This document shows positions 4,678 to 6,229 of a stretch of DNA of 6,229 nt, in pieces. A program made the position numbers and the translations under genes. The notes under the pieces were generated by a model. It was given only the letters and a program-made list of their open reading frames with translations, was not told where the DNA came from and did not search any database. This DNA comes from CAZRAL01 sp964598005 (GTDB lineage: Bacteria > Pseudomonadota > Gammaproteobacteria > Burkholderiales > Usitatibacteraceae): positions 1-6,229 of the forward strand of contig CAZRAL010000083.1 in NCBI GenBank assembly GCA_964598005.1, given 5' to 3'. Each line of letters opens with the position of its first letter. The stretch's first letter is position 1.

Positions 4678-6027
4678 ATGACCAGAAAATATTTTGGCAC
4701 AGACGGTATTCGTGGCCGCGTCGGCAATTCGCCGATTACCCCCGACTTCGTTCTCAGGCTGGGTTATGCCGCCGGTCAGGTATTGACCCATACAATTACA
4801 GGGACCCGCCCTACCGTACTGATTGGCAAGGACACTCGTATTTCCGGTTATATGCTGGAAAGCGCGCTGGAAGCGGGCCTCTCGGCAGCCGGCGCCGATG
4901 TATTGCTGGTTGGACCTATGCCTACCCCCGGCATCGCCCACTTAACCCGTGCCATGCGCCTCGCAGCAGGTATCGTGATTTCGGCCTCGCACAATCTCTT
5001 CGAGGATAACGGCATAAAATTCTTTTCTGGAAATGGCGCCAAACTCCCCGATCAAACCGAACACGCCATTGAAGCTGCTCTTGATTTTCCGCTGGAAAGC
5101 CGTCCCTCGGCGCAGTTGGGCAAGGTACGCCGCATTGAAGACGCGGGAGGTCGCTATCTGGAGTTCTGCAAGAGTACATTTCCCAATAACCTTGACTTAC
5201 GCGGGCTCAAACTGGTGGTCGACTGTGCACACGGCGCCACTTACCATATTGCACCCAAGGTATTTCATGAACTGGGAGCCGAAGTGATTGCCATCGGTGT
5301 GGAACCCAATGGCCTCAACATTAACGACCGGTGCGGCGCAACCGATACAGCGGCCATGCGCGCCGCAGTCATCCAGCATGGTGCGCATTTTGGCATTGCA
5401 CTCGATGGCGATGGCGACCGCCTGATGATGGCCGACCACGATGGAAATCTTTTCGATGGGGATCAATTGTTATATGTGATGGTCAAGGATCGGGCTGCAC
5501 GTGCCGCCTTAAACGGCGGAGTGGTCGGAACGCTGATGACCAACTTCGCTCTGGAGCAGCAATTTGCAAAAATGACCGTGCCATTTGCCCGCGCTAAGGT
5601 GGGGGACCGTTACATACTCGAAATGCTGCGCGAAAAGGGCTGGGAGTGTGGTGGGGAAAATTCCGGCCACATTCTTTGTCTCGATAAACATACAACGGGA
5701 GACGGCATTATTTCTGCCTTGCAAGTGCTAGCCGCCATGTGCCGCCACAGCACCACACTGGGCGAATACGCCCGCGAAGTGGCGCTGTACCCCCAGGTGT
5801 TGATCAATGTTCGCACCACACAGGGATTCGATTTTGCCGCGGACGCAAACGTTCAGACTGCCATTGCTGAAGCGGAACGTTCTTTGGCGGGCGCCGGACG
5901 TGTCCTGTTACGCGCTTCGGGAACAGAGCCGGTGATTCGCGTTATGGTCGAGGGCGCCGACCATAAGCTGGTCAAGACACTGGCTGGTACCATTGCCGAG
6001 ACAGTACAGCAGCGCGCGGCACGCTGA
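4678..6027 (+). CDS. glmM: Phosphoglucosamine mutase
   Basis: GlmM converts glucosamine-6-phosphate to glucosamine-1-phosphate, the step before GlmU in UDP-GlcNAc synthesis for peptidoglycan and LPS. The 449-residue product has the full alpha-D-phosphohexomutase layout: KYFGTDGIRG near the start (4-13), the phosphoserine loop SASHN with the reactive serine at 104, the magnesium site DGDGDR at 243-248, the sugar-binding loop GGENSGHI at 325-332, and the phosphate-binding loop RASGTEPVIRVMVEG at 412-426. Length is usual. AAGGA (4662-4666) precedes the ATG by 11 bases. Oddly, the residue after SASHN is leucine (codon CTC) where the family nearly always has proline. The gene is divergent from ispD and stands without its frequent partners folP and ftsH within the window. 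A membrane-protein ORF follows after two bases. Confidence 0.96.
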   Translation: MTRKYFGTDGIRGRVGNSPITPDFVLRLGYAAGQVLTHTITGTRPTVLIGKDTRISGYMLESALEAGLSAAGADVLLVGPMPTPGIAHLTRAMRLAAGIVISASHNLFEDNGIKFFSGNGAKLPDQTEHAIEAALDFPLESRPSAQLGKVRRIEDAGGRYLEFCKSTFPNNLDLRGLKLVVDCAHGATYHIAPKVFHELGAEVIAIGVEPNGLNINDRCGATDTAAMRAAVIQHGAHFGIALDGDGDRLMMADHDGNLFDGDQLLYVMVKDRAARAALNGGVVGTLMTNFALEQQFAKMTVPFARAKVGDRYILEMLREKGWECGGENSGHILCLDKHTTGDGIISALQVLAAMCRHSTTLGEYAREVALYPQVLINVRTTQGFDFAADANVQTAIAEAERSLAGAGRVLLRASGTEPVIRVMVEGADHKLVKTLAGTIAETVQQRAAR

Positions 6028-6029
6028 AC

Positions 6030-6229
6030 ATGAGTGAACAAATCAGTCAAGAGGCTATTACTAAAAATAAAATCCGGTGGCTTAAGCTAAAAATTTTTAG
6101 CTTTTATACAAGTAGTGCATTTATTCTCGGACTATTTTTTTACCTTGTACTCGAGCTGCTCATGCCTGAAGGTAATTTAGTCGTCCCTGCAAAATTCAAA
6201 TCAACAGATAAAACTGATACGGCGGCCAA
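6030..6229 (+). CDS. Unidentified membrane protein, N-terminal part
   Basis: An ATG two bases after the glmM stop opens a frame that runs 66 codons to the end of the window without a stop. The product begins with a charged cytoplasmic-looking segment rich in Lys and Gln (MSEQISQEAITKNK), then one hydrophobic segment at about residues 22-44, then a polar stretch. This predicts a membrane-anchored protein with its bulk outside the cytoplasm, or the first helix of a larger one. I do not recognise the family. There is no clear Shine-Dalgarno sequence, so translation may depend on ribosomes finishing glmM. Base composition is much more AT-rich than glmM, suggesting a different history. The frame and the membrane segment make a real gene likely. 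Confidence 0.6.
   Translation, partial: MSEQISQEAITKNKIRWLKLKIFSFYTSSAFILGLFFYLVLELLMPEGNLVVPAKFKSTDKTDTAA
6084..6103. repeat. Perfect 20-bp AT-rich palindrome
   Basis: AAGCTAAAAA is followed directly by its exact reverse complement TTTTTAGCTT, 57 bases beyond the glmM stop and inside the start of the membrane-protein frame. As RNA it could fold into an eight-pair stem with a four-base loop followed by UUUAU, a weak terminator-like or attenuator-like element. It may equally be a chance result of Lys/Phe/Ser codons. Confidence 0.4.

Noticed and set aside
1..6229. CRISPR arrays, tRNA or rRNA genes, toxin-antitoxin pairs or a defence cluster.
   Set aside because: No regularly spaced repeats, no RNA gene signatures, and no recognisable defence protein were seen on either strand.

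Overview
This window looks like a moderate-GC proteobacterial chromosome, most likely a betaproteobacterium, possibly of the Nitrosomonadales. That rests on recognised protein families (TsaE, AmiC-type amidase, IspD/IspF, GlmM, oligopeptidase A) and gene style only; no marker settles the genus.

Layout. On the minus strand, positions 65-1959 hold tsaE followed by an AmiC-type amidase gene, overlapping by 52 bases and probably one transcript. The first 64 bases are not recognisably coding and resemble the edge of an insertion element. Positions 1960-3366 are a gene-poor, visibly AT-rich accessory stretch. It contains a near-consensus rightward sigma70 promoter, a decayed fragment of the M3 peptidase oligopeptidase A (PrlC/OpdA) on the plus strand, a minus-strand gene for an uncharacterised exported protein, divergent promoter-like elements with an 18-bp dyad and a 12-bp tandem repeat, and a 37-codon plus-strand ORF. 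At 3367-4547 the minus strand carries ispD-ispF, joined by an ATGA overlap. A 130-base divergent spacer with two small inverted repeats leads to glmM on the plus strand (4678-6027). Directly behind it, an unrecognised membrane-protein ORF runs off the right end.

How the genes fit. The intact recognised genes are housekeeping. GlmM supplies glucosamine-1-phosphate for UDP-GlcNAc and thus peptidoglycan and LPS. IspD and IspF make isoprenoid precursors, including the undecaprenyl carrier used in wall synthesis. The amidase splits peptidoglycan between daughter cells. TsaE supports the tRNA t6A37 modification.

I see no convincing undescribed multi-gene system. The points most worth a second look are the proline-to-leucine change beside the GlmM phosphoserine, the orphan strong promoter and peptidase relic, the regulatory-looking segment at 3074-3175 with its small ORF, and the possible leaderless start of ispD.
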